The notes under the pieces: model-generated
Told to the model about the DNA's origin: nothing
Seen by the model: only the letters and a program-made list of their open reading frames with translations
Database searches by the model: none
Assembly (NCBI GenBank): GCA_905210435.1
Contig: CAJLWO010000001.1
Span: 90,253 to 154,252, forward strand
Origin: an uncultured Bacteroidales bacterium
GTDB lineage: Bacteria > Bacteroidota > Bacteroidia > Bacteroidales > Muribaculaceae
Direction of reading: 5' to 3'
DNA length: 64,000 nucleotides
Position numbers and translations under genes: made by a program
Part shown: piece by piece, positions 49,251-58,800 of the stretch
Position numbering within the stretch: the first letter of the stretch is position 1
How the letters are laid out: each line of letters begins with the position of its first letter

Positions 49251-51110
49251 ATGAAAAAGTTTACTTTTATTACCGCAGGTCTCGCAGGCCTGATGATGCT
49301 GGGCAGTAACGTTGCCTCGGCAGAACTGAGTATTCCCAAAATTTCGCTCGCGATTCAAACCAACTCAAGCAATCCCGATGTAGAGGTATTTGAGAGCGGC
49401 GCTCATTTCAATATGGTCAGCAACTATATCGGCTGGACAGGCGAAGACACCAAAGTAGCTCTCGGACAGGTCGACTTCGGCCCTGACGGCAACAAGTACA
49501 AGGCAGCCGCCATCGACCTTGCCAACGGATGGTACTGCGACGGATGGGCAATACTTCACGCCGGCCCAACCTACGAGGAGTCGGTACCCTTCACCCAGAT
49601 AGCGCTCAACGAGACGGGCGGCTACGACAACTTCGTGACCTACGCCTCCAATTTCTCTTGCAACACTCCGCAGGAATCATGGAGCAACGGTCCGGCTATG
49701 GAAGGCATCACCTATACCAAACCTACCGGCAAACAGAATGTATATCTTACTTTTGTGGCCGGTGCCGGCAATATCCGCGCCATCAATTTCTACGAACAGG
49801 AACTCGTACCCGCCGACTTCGTGCGCAACCTCAACGAGGACGGCACTCCGGGCAACGACGACATGATAGCCCTCCTCTCGCCCGACCAGTATGAAGGATA
49901 CAGCGAAATCGCTCTCCGCCTCAACTCCACGGAGTCTACCGCAATGAATCCCGAAGAATTCCCCGACGCACGTCTCGACGGTGAATCATGGGGCTGGACT
50001 GCCGACGGTTTCCTCGCCGACTACGGCAATGTCGATTTCGGCAACGGCGGCTACAAGCAGATTGTCGTCAACTTCACCCACTGGAGCGAAAACATGAAGG
50101 ACTATGTGGAAATCTATCTCGATTCTCCCGAAGCCGCAAATCTCGTCACCACGATATGGACAGGCCGTAACCTTGAGAACAAGGCATATATCAATCTTGC
50201 CAAAAATCTTGCAAACAATATCACCGGCACCCACAAGGTGATATGCAAATGGGTCGGCGGCGGAACGAACGTACATCATATCGAATTCGTAAAAGACGCC
50301 GTATGGCCAATAGCCACCGACTGCGGTATCGTGCTTGAGAATGTAGAGCCCGCACCCGACGCATTCCACATGACATTTATCGACTGTCCCGAAGGTCAGG
50401 GCAATCCCTGGTGCTACGCAGTGCGCGCCAAAGGCCAGTACGAATCGGCAGGTAACATCGGTTACACCGGCAACGGTACGGTCATCGAATTCTACGACGA
50501 AAGCGGCGACGGCATCGACCTTGGCGACGGTTCATACAAACGCATCATCGTCAACCACGCCAGCGAACCCTCATACATGGGTCCGATCGAGCAGTCCAAC
50601 TTCTCATTCTACATCGACCTCGATCCCGACTTCATTTACACCGACGAGGATTTCGACCAGAACCTTGACGATATTCTCGCTGACCACGAGCCTATCTGCC
50701 AGGTACGCCTTCAGGGTACAGGCGCATGGGGCACCCGCATGAAGACAGCAGGTCCCATCGTGAAACCGGTATCAGGCAAGCACAGCCTCTTCATGGTCTA
50801 CACCTCTACCTACAACACCAGCGCAGGCGCCAACGTGTTTGACATCTATCTTGACAAAGTAGAGGTAGCCGGCACCGAGTCAATAGTTAACGACAAAACC
50901 GACAACAACGTACAGGTATTCACCGCAGCAGGTGAAATCATCGTAAAAGCCGACATCCCCACCACAGCCGAAATCTTCTCGCTCAACGGACAGCGCGTAG
51001 CGGCAGCTACAGTGGAAGGCGAGGCTTCAATAGAAATGAACCGCGGTTTCTATCTCCTCCGCGCAGCAAATGCCGACGGTGTGAAATCTTTTAAGGTCAT
51101 CGTAAAATAA
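49251..51110 (+). CDS. Secreted multi-CBM-like protein without a catalytic domain
   Basis: A 619-residue exported protein (MKKFTFITAGLAGLMMLGSN). I see three tandem modules of about 150-170 residues, each with a strand pattern like YKQIVVNFTHW, then GTHKVICKWVGGGTNVHHIE, which is the end of CBM6/CBM35-type modules. The first has VALGQVDFGPDGNKYKAAAI and the third IDLGDGSYKRIIVNHASEPS. The last 75 residues form a sorting-type tail (AEIFSLNGQRVAAATVEGEA; GFYLLRAANADGVKSFKVIV). No hydrolase motif is present. It probably binds polysaccharide at or outside the cell surface. It has its own promoter and terminator, unlike its neighbours. Confidence 0.7.
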   Translation: MKKFTFITAGLAGLMMLGSNVASAELSIPKISLAIQTNSSNPDVEVFESGAHFNMVSNYIGWTGEDTKVALGQVDFGPDGNKYKAAAIDLANGWYCDGWAILHAGPTYEESVPFTQIALNETGGYDNFVTYASNFSCNTPQESWSNGPAMEGITYTKPTGKQNVYLTFVAGAGNIRAINFYEQELVPADFVRNLNEDGTPGNDDMIALLSPDQYEGYSEIALRLNSTESTAMNPEEFPDARLDGESWGWTADGFLADYGNVDFGNGGYKQIVVNFTHWSENMKDYVEIYLDSPEAANLVTTIWTGRNLENKAYINLAKNLANNITGTHKVICKWVGGGTNVHHIEFVKDAVWPIATDCGIVLENVEPAPDAFHMTFIDCPEGQGNPWCYAVRAKGQYESAGNIGYTGNGTVIEFYDESGDGIDLGDGSYKRIIVNHASEPSYMGPIEQSNFSFYIDLDPDFIYTDEDFDQNLDDILADHEPICQVRLQGTGAWGTRMKTAGPIVKPVSGKHSLFMVYTSTYNTSAGANVFDIYLDKVEVAGTESIVNDKTDNNVQVFTAAGEIIVKADIPTTAEIFSLNGQRVAAATVEGEASIEMNRGFYLLRAANADGVKSFKVIVK

Positions 51111-51206
51111 ATCCCGCAATATTCCGTTAATATAAATACAGCGTCATAAGAATGTAAAAACTCTCATAGCAAAAAAATCAAAATTTTATACTCTTATGAC
51201 GCATAA

Positions 51207-51246
51207 AAGCAGGATTCTCCGCGAAGGAGCGTCCTGCTTCGTTTTA
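51207..51246 (+). terminator. Rho-independent terminator after the CBM-like protein gene
   Basis: AAGCAGGA (51207-51214) pairs with TCCTGCTT (51232-51239), with an inner CTCCGCGAAGGAG stem, followed by CGTTTTATA. It lies 97 bp past the stop codon. Confidence 0.75.
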
Positions 51247-51296
51247 TACACCCTACAAATGGTCCGCGACGGCAAATATTGCAAATCTGAGAGATT

Positions 51297-51454
51297 GAGG
51301 GTATTGCAAAATTGATGTTGACAACTGCACTATCGGCTGCTCCCCGGAGCAGCCGATAGTGCAGACTGATTATCTCCAGCCTGGCGGCTGCACCGGGGTG
51401 CAGCCCTACATCATGACGTAACATATTATAAGTTATAAGTTTTGCAATACCCTC
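51297..51454. repeat. Nested-palindrome element, copy A3
   Basis: A perfect 15-bp outer inverted repeat (GAGGGTATTGCAAAA at 51297-51311; TTTTGCAATACCCTC at 51440-51454) encloses a core of CTATCGGCTGCTCCCCGGAG-type and GGCTGCACCGGGGTGCAGCC hairpins with CTGATTATC between. The left GTAGGG foot is replaced by CTATCGG, extending that hairpin to a 30-bp perfect palindrome (51330-51359). Confidence 0.8.
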
Positions 51455-51481
51455 TTCAAGTAATGAGTAATTCGCCAACGT

Positions 51482-51713
51482 AGAGCCGAAGGCTCGGTGG
51501 TGTCACTATCCCCGTCCGACGCGTTAGCGGAGGGCGGGGTAAAAGCGAATACCGCTGTGCGAGCCCACGGAGAGGGCGAGTGTGTGATGACTTCAGATGT
51601 AATATTCAACACATTCGCCCGTTCCACGGGCTCACTTTATGATAGGTTGCTGTTGCCCCGCCCTCCGCTAACGCTACGGACGGGGATAGTGACACCACCG
51701 AGCCTTCGGCTCT
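51482..51713. repeat. Long imperfect hairpin, MITE-like element
   Basis: Arms of 58 bp at 51482-51539 and 51656-51713 are reverse complements with two mismatches by my count. They start AGAGCCGAAGGCTCGGTGG and end AGCGGAGGGCGGGG. Inside, a second inverted pair (about 51557-51585 and 51609-51635) continues the stem, so the whole 232 bp could fold as one rod. No ORF of note is inside. The GCGTTAGCGGAGG pattern recalls the GCGCAGCGTAGG pattern of the RAYT arms. Confidence 0.8.
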
Positions 51714-51895
51714 CAGCTATTTGAACGGCATTACCCGAGCCGTGTGATACTACCCTCAGGTGCGCTTGCGCCCCCTTTCATTCGGGGTTGAGCTACAAAT
51801 GTGCTATTTTTTTGACAGTACGCATTTGGGCATAGCGCTAAAATTTTATAATTTCACACCCTGACATATTAACCCAACATTACCTTATTTCGACA

Positions 51896-53338
51896 ATGAA
51901 AAAAACCATACTGACACTTGCCTGCGGCGGCGTGGTGATGGTCGCAACAGCCGGGGATGGAATAAAATATCCCGTCACGCGCGAGATGCACAATCCGCTC
52001 TTTGTGGAATTTCCTTCGCCGATGTACGGCACGGACAGCATCGGGCGCATGTTCACGGCCGACGCTTCGGCCCATGTGTGGCCCGACGGACGCCTCTATG
52101 TCTACGCAAGCCACGACATGGAACCGCCAAAAGGGTGCGACCGCATGGACCGTTACCACGTATTCTCCACCGACGACATGGTCAACTGGACCGACCACGG
52201 CGAGATACTGTCGTCGTACGACGTGAAGGAACAGTCGGGATGGGGCATCGAGGGGTGGATGTGGGCGCCCGACGCGGCCTACAATCCCGCCAACGGGAAG
52301 TATTACTTCTATTTCCCGCATGTCAACGAACCTCTGCCGTGGGGAGGCCACGACTGGCGCGTGGGGATAGCCGTGAGCGACAGTCCTACGGGCGATTTCC
52401 ACACCGCCGGCTACGTGGAGGGGGCACCGTCGCTCATCGACCCGTGCGTGTTTGTCGACGATGACGGACAGCCTTACATCTACAACGGCGGAGGAGGCCA
52501 ATGCGCGGGCGGCAAACTGCGGCTCGACGACTGGACGCGTCTTGACGGCGAGATGCAGCCTATGCAGGGCCTTGTGGATTTCCACGAAGGCACATGGGTA
52601 CACAAATACAACGGGAAATACTACCTGTCGCACAGCGACAACCACGGCCGCGACGGCAACCGGCTGCGCTATGCCATGTCGGACTCGCCTCTCGGCCCGT
52701 GGGAGGACAAAGGCGTATATGTATATGCCACCGGCTGCGGCACAATCCACGGCTCCATCGTGGAATACAAAGGGAAATGGTACGCTTTATACCATGTGAA
52801 CAATCCGTCGGGACGCGACGAACTCCGCTCCGTATGCATCGACGAACTTGAATACAATCCCGACGGCACTATCCGCGTAGTGCGCAACTGGGGCACGCCG
52901 CACGACGAGATGCCGATGCTCCCCGCAGCCGGCGAGACTCTCTCCATCGATGCCGTGAACTACAACAACGGCGGCGAGCACTACGCCTACCATAAAAACG
53001 GCGGCGACGCTCCCGTGGCAGCCGAATCGAAATCGGGAAAACATATCGCCGACATGGGCAAAGGCGACTGGATGCGCTATAGTGTCAATGCAAAGGGGGA
53101 CGGCCGATATGACATAACATTCAAAGTGGCGCCCAAAGCTCCCGAAACGAAATTCCACCTGAGCGCCAACGGCAGCGACATCACCGGCGAAATCGCCCTC
53201 GACGGCACATCGAAATCATTCGCCGATATCACGGTAGAGGGGGTAAGCATAGGTGCCGACGTGGAATACCTCGACCTTCGCGCCGACAACGGTGTCTTCG
53301 ACATCAAGTCAATCACCATCGTCCCCGCAAAGAACTAA
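51896..53338 (+). CDS. Glycoside hydrolase family 43 enzyme with C-terminal CBM6-like module
   Basis: A 480-residue secreted protein. The GH43 propeller spans about 30-330. The base Asp is in FTADASAHVWPDGRLYVYAS, the pKa-modulating Asp in SLIDPCVFVDDDGQPYIYNG, and the acid Glu in FHEGTWVHKYNGKYYLSHS. A conserved GTIHGSIVEYKGKWYALYH follows. The C-terminal 130 residues (ETLSIDAVNYNNGGEHYAYH; DMGKGDWMRYSVNAKGDGRY) are CBM6-like. The canonical Asp base is kept, unlike in the GH43 at 43021. Arabinofuranosidase or xylosidase activity is typical for this architecture, but the sugar is not certain. Confidence 0.88.
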   Translation: MKKTILTLACGGVVMVATAGDGIKYPVTREMHNPLFVEFPSPMYGTDSIGRMFTADASAHVWPDGRLYVYASHDMEPPKGCDRMDRYHVFSTDDMVNWTDHGEILSSYDVKEQSGWGIEGWMWAPDAAYNPANGKYYFYFPHVNEPLPWGGHDWRVGIAVSDSPTGDFHTAGYVEGAPSLIDPCVFVDDDGQPYIYNGGGGQCAGGKLRLDDWTRLDGEMQPMQGLVDFHEGTWVHKYNGKYYLSHSDNHGRDGNRLRYAMSDSPLGPWEDKGVYVYATGCGTIHGSIVEYKGKWYALYHVNNPSGRDELRSVCIDELEYNPDGTIRVVRNWGTPHDEMPMLPAAGETLSIDAVNYNNGGEHYAYHKNGGDAPVAAESKSGKHIADMGKGDWMRYSVNAKGDGRYDITFKVAPKAPETKFHLSANGSDITGEIALDGTSKSFADITVEGVSIGADVEYLDLRADNGVFDIKSITIVPAKN

Positions 53339-53497
53339 GCCACAATATGGTTGCTATGTTTTAACATGAGCACAACTATTTTTACAAAAGCACAGAATAA
53401 AAAATTTTAAATTCGTTCTTTTGCCGAGCCTTTTGTTCTCCTGTTGAATGCTCATACAAAATTCATTTCAACTAATTTATAAGCAACTAAATATACC
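53339..53497 (+). promoter_or_regulatory. AT-rich leader before the tandem GH2 genes
   Basis: The 159-bp interval is markedly AT-rich (AATAAAAAATTTTAAATTCG) and contains TTTTGCCGAGCCTTTTG, a possible -33 region, but no clear TAnnTTTG at the right distance. A promoter is plausible, not shown. Confidence 0.3.
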
Positions 53498-55840
53498 ATG
53501 AGTAAAAGAAAAATTGCAGGTGCACTCCTGTTTGCAGCCATGATGACGGCAGCTACCGCTTCGGCTGTCCCCGCATGGCAGATGAAGGAGGCCCCGATGA
53601 TGACGCCGTGGGCTTCGGAGATAGACACCAAGTGTCCACTGCCGGAGTATCCGCGTCCGCAGATGGTGCGCAACGACGGATGGACCAATCTCAACGGTCT
53701 CTGGGAGCTGCGCAAGGGTGTTCCGGGGGAGGCGTACGACGCATCGTTCGACTACGACAAGAGTATTCTTGTGCCCTACCCCATCGAGTCGGCACTGTCG
53801 GGGGTGATGGAGAAGAGCGACGAGCAGTGTTACTGGTACCGCCGCACTTTCAGCGCGCCGAAAAAGATGAAGGGAAAACGCTTGCTGCTTCATTTCGGAG
53901 CTGTCGACTGGGAGTCGAAAATTTTTGTCAACGGCAAGGAGGTGGGACACCATACTGGCGGATACGATCCTTTCACAATCGACATCACCGATGCACTGAA
54001 GCCCGGCTCAAAGGAACAGGAGCTCGCGGTGTATATCTACGACAACACCGGAACGGAGGGCCAGATGGTAGGCAAACAGTCGAAGAAGCCTCAGGGATGC
54101 GTATATACCTGCTCCAGCGGCATCTGGCAGACTGTATGGCTCGAGACCGTGCCGGAGACATATATCAGCGGGCTTGAAATGGAGCCCGTGCTGTCGAAAA
54201 ACGAACTCAACCTCAATGTCACTTCAAGCGACGGCAGCGGCACTGTCGATGTCAGAGTGAAGGATGACAAGGGGAAAGAGGTGGCCAGACTCACAGGTGC
54301 CGCCGGAGAGACATTGCACATAATAATTCCGGATGCCCACGCATGGAGCCCCGAGGATCCGTATCTCTACGATATGGACATCACGCTGAAGAAGAACGGC
54401 AAAAAGAGTGACGAGGTATCATCGTACTTCGGGATGCGCAGCATCGAGGTGAAGAAGGTGGACGGTTATCCCCGCATATTCCTCAACGGCAAGCAGATAT
54501 TCCAGCTGGGGCCGCTCGACCAGGGTTTCTGGCCCGACGGCCTGCACACCCCTCCGACCGAGGAGGCCATGGTGTATGACATCAAGACGATGAAAGACTT
54601 AGGCTTCAATATGGTGAGAAAGCATATCAAGGCGGAGCCCGACCGCTGGTATTATCTATGTGACCGCGAGGGTCTGCTCGTATGGCAGGACCTTCCCGCA
54701 GGGAGCTTACCCCGGGGGTATGAGGAGCTTGCGAAAAGCAATTTCAGGGATGAGGCCGTAAGGATAGTCAAGGCTATCAAGAACCATCCGTCGATAGTGC
54801 AGTGGGTGATATTCAACGAAGGCTGCGGCCAGTTTGACACGCCTGAAATGGTAGCGCTGATGGAGAGCAATGTCAACCGTCTGTCGGCTCCGGAGCAATG
54901 TCGTGCATCGCTGATAAGCAATGCCAGCGGCTGGGTAGACCATGAAGCCGGCGACATCATAGACAACCACAGCTATCCGCATCCGTCGGTGCCGGGACAT
55001 GCCGAGCGCGCGGCAGTGTGCGGCGAATATGGAGGCATCACTCTCAAGGTGCCGGGACATATCTGGCCCGGCGGCGAGTTTGAATACACCGCAGTCGACA
55101 GCAAAGAGGGTTTCACCGACTATTTCAACAATCTGCTCGACGAACTCAAGGATCTGTACTACATCGGCCTCAATGCAGGCGTCTACACGCAGATATCGGA
55201 TGTCGAGATCGAGAAGAACGGACTACTCACCTACGACCGCAAGGTGCTCAAGACCGACGACCCGGCCAGGATACGCGTCAAGGTTGAGGAGCTACTCGAC
55301 ATGCCGCGCAAGGGCGCGAAGATGACACCCGTGATATCGACAAGCGAGAACCACCGCTACAAATGGCGCTACAACATGGGCGATGATGTGGCCGACAACT
55401 GGTATGCCACAGATTTCGACGACACGTCATGGCCAACGGGAGAAGCAGGCTTCGGAGCCAACGCAGGCTCTTCGCAACACCTTGTGGGCACCGACTGGAA
55501 CACGAACAATATCGTGATGCGCCGCTGGTTCAAAATTGGTGCCCTCAGCCCCGAGGCAATCGCGACACTGCGTTTCATGGCCTTTCACGACGAGGATATA
55601 GAAATATACATCAACGGCGTACGCGCCGCATCACGCGGAGGATACACCGGCCGGCACGTGCCTGTCGACATCACCAACGAGGGTAAGGCTGCGATACGCC
55701 CCGGTGAATGGAACCTGATAGCGATACGCGGCAGGCAGAGTTCGGGAGGACAGATGATGGACATCGGCATCTCGGCATTCAGCGACATCGACATAGACTA
55801 CACGGAAGATTTCTCGGATATCGACGACAAACAGAAATAA
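53498..55840 (+). CDS. Glycoside hydrolase family 2 enzyme, tandem copy 1
   Basis: A 780-residue GH2 enzyme with signal peptide (MSKRKIAGALLFAAMMTAAT). After a short DUF-like start (WQMKEAPMMTPWASEID) come the sugar-binding domain (CYWYRRTFSAPKKMKGKRLL), Ig-like domain and TIM barrel. The acid/base is Glu441 in VIFNEGCGQFDTPE, and the nucleophile is Glu510 in CGEYGGITLKVPGH. The C-terminal domain (about 625-765) is a second jelly-roll with WPTGEAGFGANAGSSQHLVG. This architecture is common in Bacteroidetes for beta-galactosidase-like proteins; some relatives act on arabinose-containing glycans. It is followed after 28 bp by a close paralogue. Confidence 0.88.
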   Translation: MSKRKIAGALLFAAMMTAATASAVPAWQMKEAPMMTPWASEIDTKCPLPEYPRPQMVRNDGWTNLNGLWELRKGVPGEAYDASFDYDKSILVPYPIESALSGVMEKSDEQCYWYRRTFSAPKKMKGKRLLLHFGAVDWESKIFVNGKEVGHHTGGYDPFTIDITDALKPGSKEQELAVYIYDNTGTEGQMVGKQSKKPQGCVYTCSSGIWQTVWLETVPETYISGLEMEPVLSKNELNLNVTSSDGSGTVDVRVKDDKGKEVARLTGAAGETLHIIIPDAHAWSPEDPYLYDMDITLKKNGKKSDEVSSYFGMRSIEVKKVDGYPRIFLNGKQIFQLGPLDQGFWPDGLHTPPTEEAMVYDIKTMKDLGFNMVRKHIKAEPDRWYYLCDREGLLVWQDLPAGSLPRGYEELAKSNFRDEAVRIVKAIKNHPSIVQWVIFNEGCGQFDTPEMVALMESNVNRLSAPEQCRASLISNASGWVDHEAGDIIDNHSYPHPSVPGHAERAAVCGEYGGITLKVPGHIWPGGEFEYTAVDSKEGFTDYFNNLLDELKDLYYIGLNAGVYTQISDVEIEKNGLLTYDRKVLKTDDPARIRVKVEELLDMPRKGAKMTPVISTSENHRYKWRYNMGDDVADNWYATDFDDTSWPTGEAGFGANAGSSQHLVGTDWNTNNIVMRRWFKIGALSPEAIATLRFMAFHDEDIEIYINGVRAASRGGYTGRHVPVDITNEGKAAIRPGEWNLIAIRGRQSSGGQMMDIGISAFSDIDIDYTEDFSDIDDKQK

Positions 55841-55868
55841 AACAACCAATTGAAAAATACGATAAAAT

Positions 55869-58800
55869 ATGAGTAAGAACCGAATTGCATGCGCATTACT
55901 GTCGGCAATGCTTATGACGACGACAGCATCGGCCGCCGCGGAGTGGCAGATGAAGGAAGCGCCCATGATGACCCCCTGGGCATCACAAATCGACACTTCG
56001 TGTCCCCTGCCCGAGTATCCGCGCCCGCAGCTGGTGCGCAACGACGGCTGGCTCAACCTCAACGGCATCTGGGAACTGCGTAAAGGCGTTCCGGAGGAGG
56101 CCTACAACGCATCGTTCGACTACGACAAGAGCATACTTGTGCCCTACCCCATCGAGTCGGCCTTGTCGGGCGTGATGGAGAAGGGTGACGACCAGTGCTA
56201 TTGGTACCGCCGCACATTTACCGTGCCCGAGAATATGCAGGGCAAACGCCTGCTTCTGCATTTCGGCGCCGTGGACTGGGAGGCGAAGGCCTACGTCAAC
56301 GGCAAAGAGGTCGGACGTCACACGGGCGGCTACGACCCCTTCACATTTGACATCACCGACGCGGTGAAACCGGGTTCGGGCGAGCAGGAGCTGGTGGTGT
56401 ATATCGACGACAACACCGGCGCACAGGGACAGATGACAGGCAAACAGTCGAAAAATCCCTCAATCTGCTGGTACACCTGCTCGAGCGGCATCTGGCAGAC
56501 GGTATGGCTCGAGGCTGTGCCCGAAACATACGTCAAAGCCATCGAAATGGAGCCTACGCTCAATCAGAACTGGCTTAACCTCGCGGTGACATCAAGCGCC
56601 GGGACCACCGGCGGCACCGTTGACGTCAGCGTCAAGGACCGCGACGGCAAAGAGGTGGCCACACTGACCGACGGCGACATCAGCAAGACGCTGCGCATCA
56701 CCATCCCGAACGCACATGTGTGGAGCCCCGACGACCCGTATCTCTACGACGTTGACATCACGCTGAAGAAGGACGGCAAAGAGGCCGACAAAATCTCGAC
56801 ATACTTCGGTATGCGCAAAATCGAGGTCAAGAAGGTGGACGGATTCCCCCGCATATTCCTCAACGGCGAACAGATATTCCAGCTCGGCCCGCTCGACCAG
56901 GGTTTCTGGCCCGACGGCCTCCACACTCCGCCGTCGGAGGAGGCGATGCTCTTCGACATAAAGACGATGAAAGACCTCGGCTTCAACATGGTGAGAAAGC
57001 ACATCAAGGTGGAACCCGACCGCTGGTACTATCTCTGCGACCGCGAGGGTCTGCTCGTATGGCAGGACCTCCCTTCGGGCAACGTGGTAAAAGGCTACGA
57101 GGATGTTGCGAAAGCCAACTTCAAGGATGAGGCTGTAAGAATAATCAAGGCAATCAAGAACCACCCGTCGATAGTGCACTGGGTAGTGTTCAACGAAGGC
57201 TGGGGGCAATTTGACACCCCCGAGGTTACGGCTCTCGTGCAGAGCAACGTCAACCGTCTCTCCCCCTCGCGCTACGGCAAAGCATCGCTGATATGCAACG
57301 CCAGCGGCTGGACTGACCACGAGCTGGGCGACATCATCGACACCCACAGCTATCCGCACCCCTCCTGTCCGACCCACGCATCGCGCGCATCGGTATGCGG
57401 CGAGTACGGCGGCATCACCCTCAAGGAGCCCGGCCACATCTGGCCGGGCGGCGACTTCCAGTACACCGTTGTCGAGACCAAAAGCGACTTCACCGACTAT
57501 TTCAACATGCTCTGCGACGAGCTCAAGGACCTCTACTACATGGGACTTAATGCCGGTGTCCACACCCAGATTACCGACGTTGAAATAGAGAAAAACGGTT
57601 TCCTGACCTACGACCGCAAGGTGCTCAAGACCGACAATCCCGCCAAAATACGAGCCAAGATACAGGAAGTGCTCGACATGCCGCGCAGCGACATGAAAGT
57701 GACCCCGATACTGTCGACAAGCGGCACACACCGCTACAGATGGCGCTACAGCATAAGCAACGACGTGCCGCGCCACTGGCAGGAACCGGGCTTCGACGAC
57801 TCGTCATGGCCATTGGGCGAAGCGGCATTCGGCGCCAACGTAGGCTCATCGCAACATCTGGTGGGCACGAACTGGAACACGAACAACATCGTGATGCGCC
57901 GCTGGTTCAAGATCGGCGACCTCAGCCCCGAGGCAATCGCGGCAATGCGTTTCGTGACCTTCCACGACGAGGATATCGAAATCTACATCAACGGCGTATG
58001 GGCAGCACAGCGCAGCGGATTTACGGGAGGATACGTGCCCGTAGACATCTCGGACCAGGCCAAGGCAGCAATCCGCCCCGGCGAGTGGAACCTTATAGCC
58101 ATCCGTGGCAAGCAGAGCTCCGGCGGCCAGATTATGGACCTCGGCATCTCGGTGTTCGGCGATGTCGATGTTGACTACACCGAGGATTTCTCGGAGTACA
58201 CCAACACGGAATTCAGTGAATTCACGGACCCTACTCAGCCGGTAAAGCCTTCGTTCAAGAAGGTTTCCGGCACTGACTTCTCGCACACTGCCGACCGCTC
58301 TAACGTGGCGTGGGGCGACCTTGACAACGACGGCAACCTCGAACTTCTCTATTCCGGACGTCACAACCACCTCAACGGTGGTTGTGACCGTACGCTTGTC
58401 TACAAGCACAAAGGCGACGGCAACTTCGCGACTGTCAACAACGACATGGCCACCGTCTACTACGCCGACCCCGTATGGCTCGACTTCGACAATGACGGCA
58501 ACCTCGACCTGTTCATGCCGGGTCTGAAGAACCGCAACTACAAGGAAAATCTCGACGACGTGGCCGCATTTCTCTACAAAAATGACGGCAAGGGCAATTT
58601 CACCGACGTCAACGCCGAGGGCGCTTTCGGCATCAAGCCGATCTACAACGGCCGCGACGGAGGCCGTTCGCGCCATTGGGTGTCGGTCGGCGACTACAAC
58701 AACGACGGCTACACCGACATCGTAGCCATCGGCTATGACGACTACATCGGCACCGACGGCAACGGCAACGCCATAGTGCGCAACGACCGCCGTGTGCTTT

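Larger units (their letters stand above)
51114..51895. other. Gene-free interval with terminator, A3 repeat and long hairpin
   Basis: This 780-bp stretch holds the terminator at 51207, the A3 element and the long hairpin, then a GTGCGCTTGCGCCCCCTTTC-like region and an AT-rich upstream region for the next gene (51790-51895). In the latter TTTG near 51812 and TAAAATTT near 51839 could be a weak promoter. I see no coding sequence. Confidence 0.6.
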
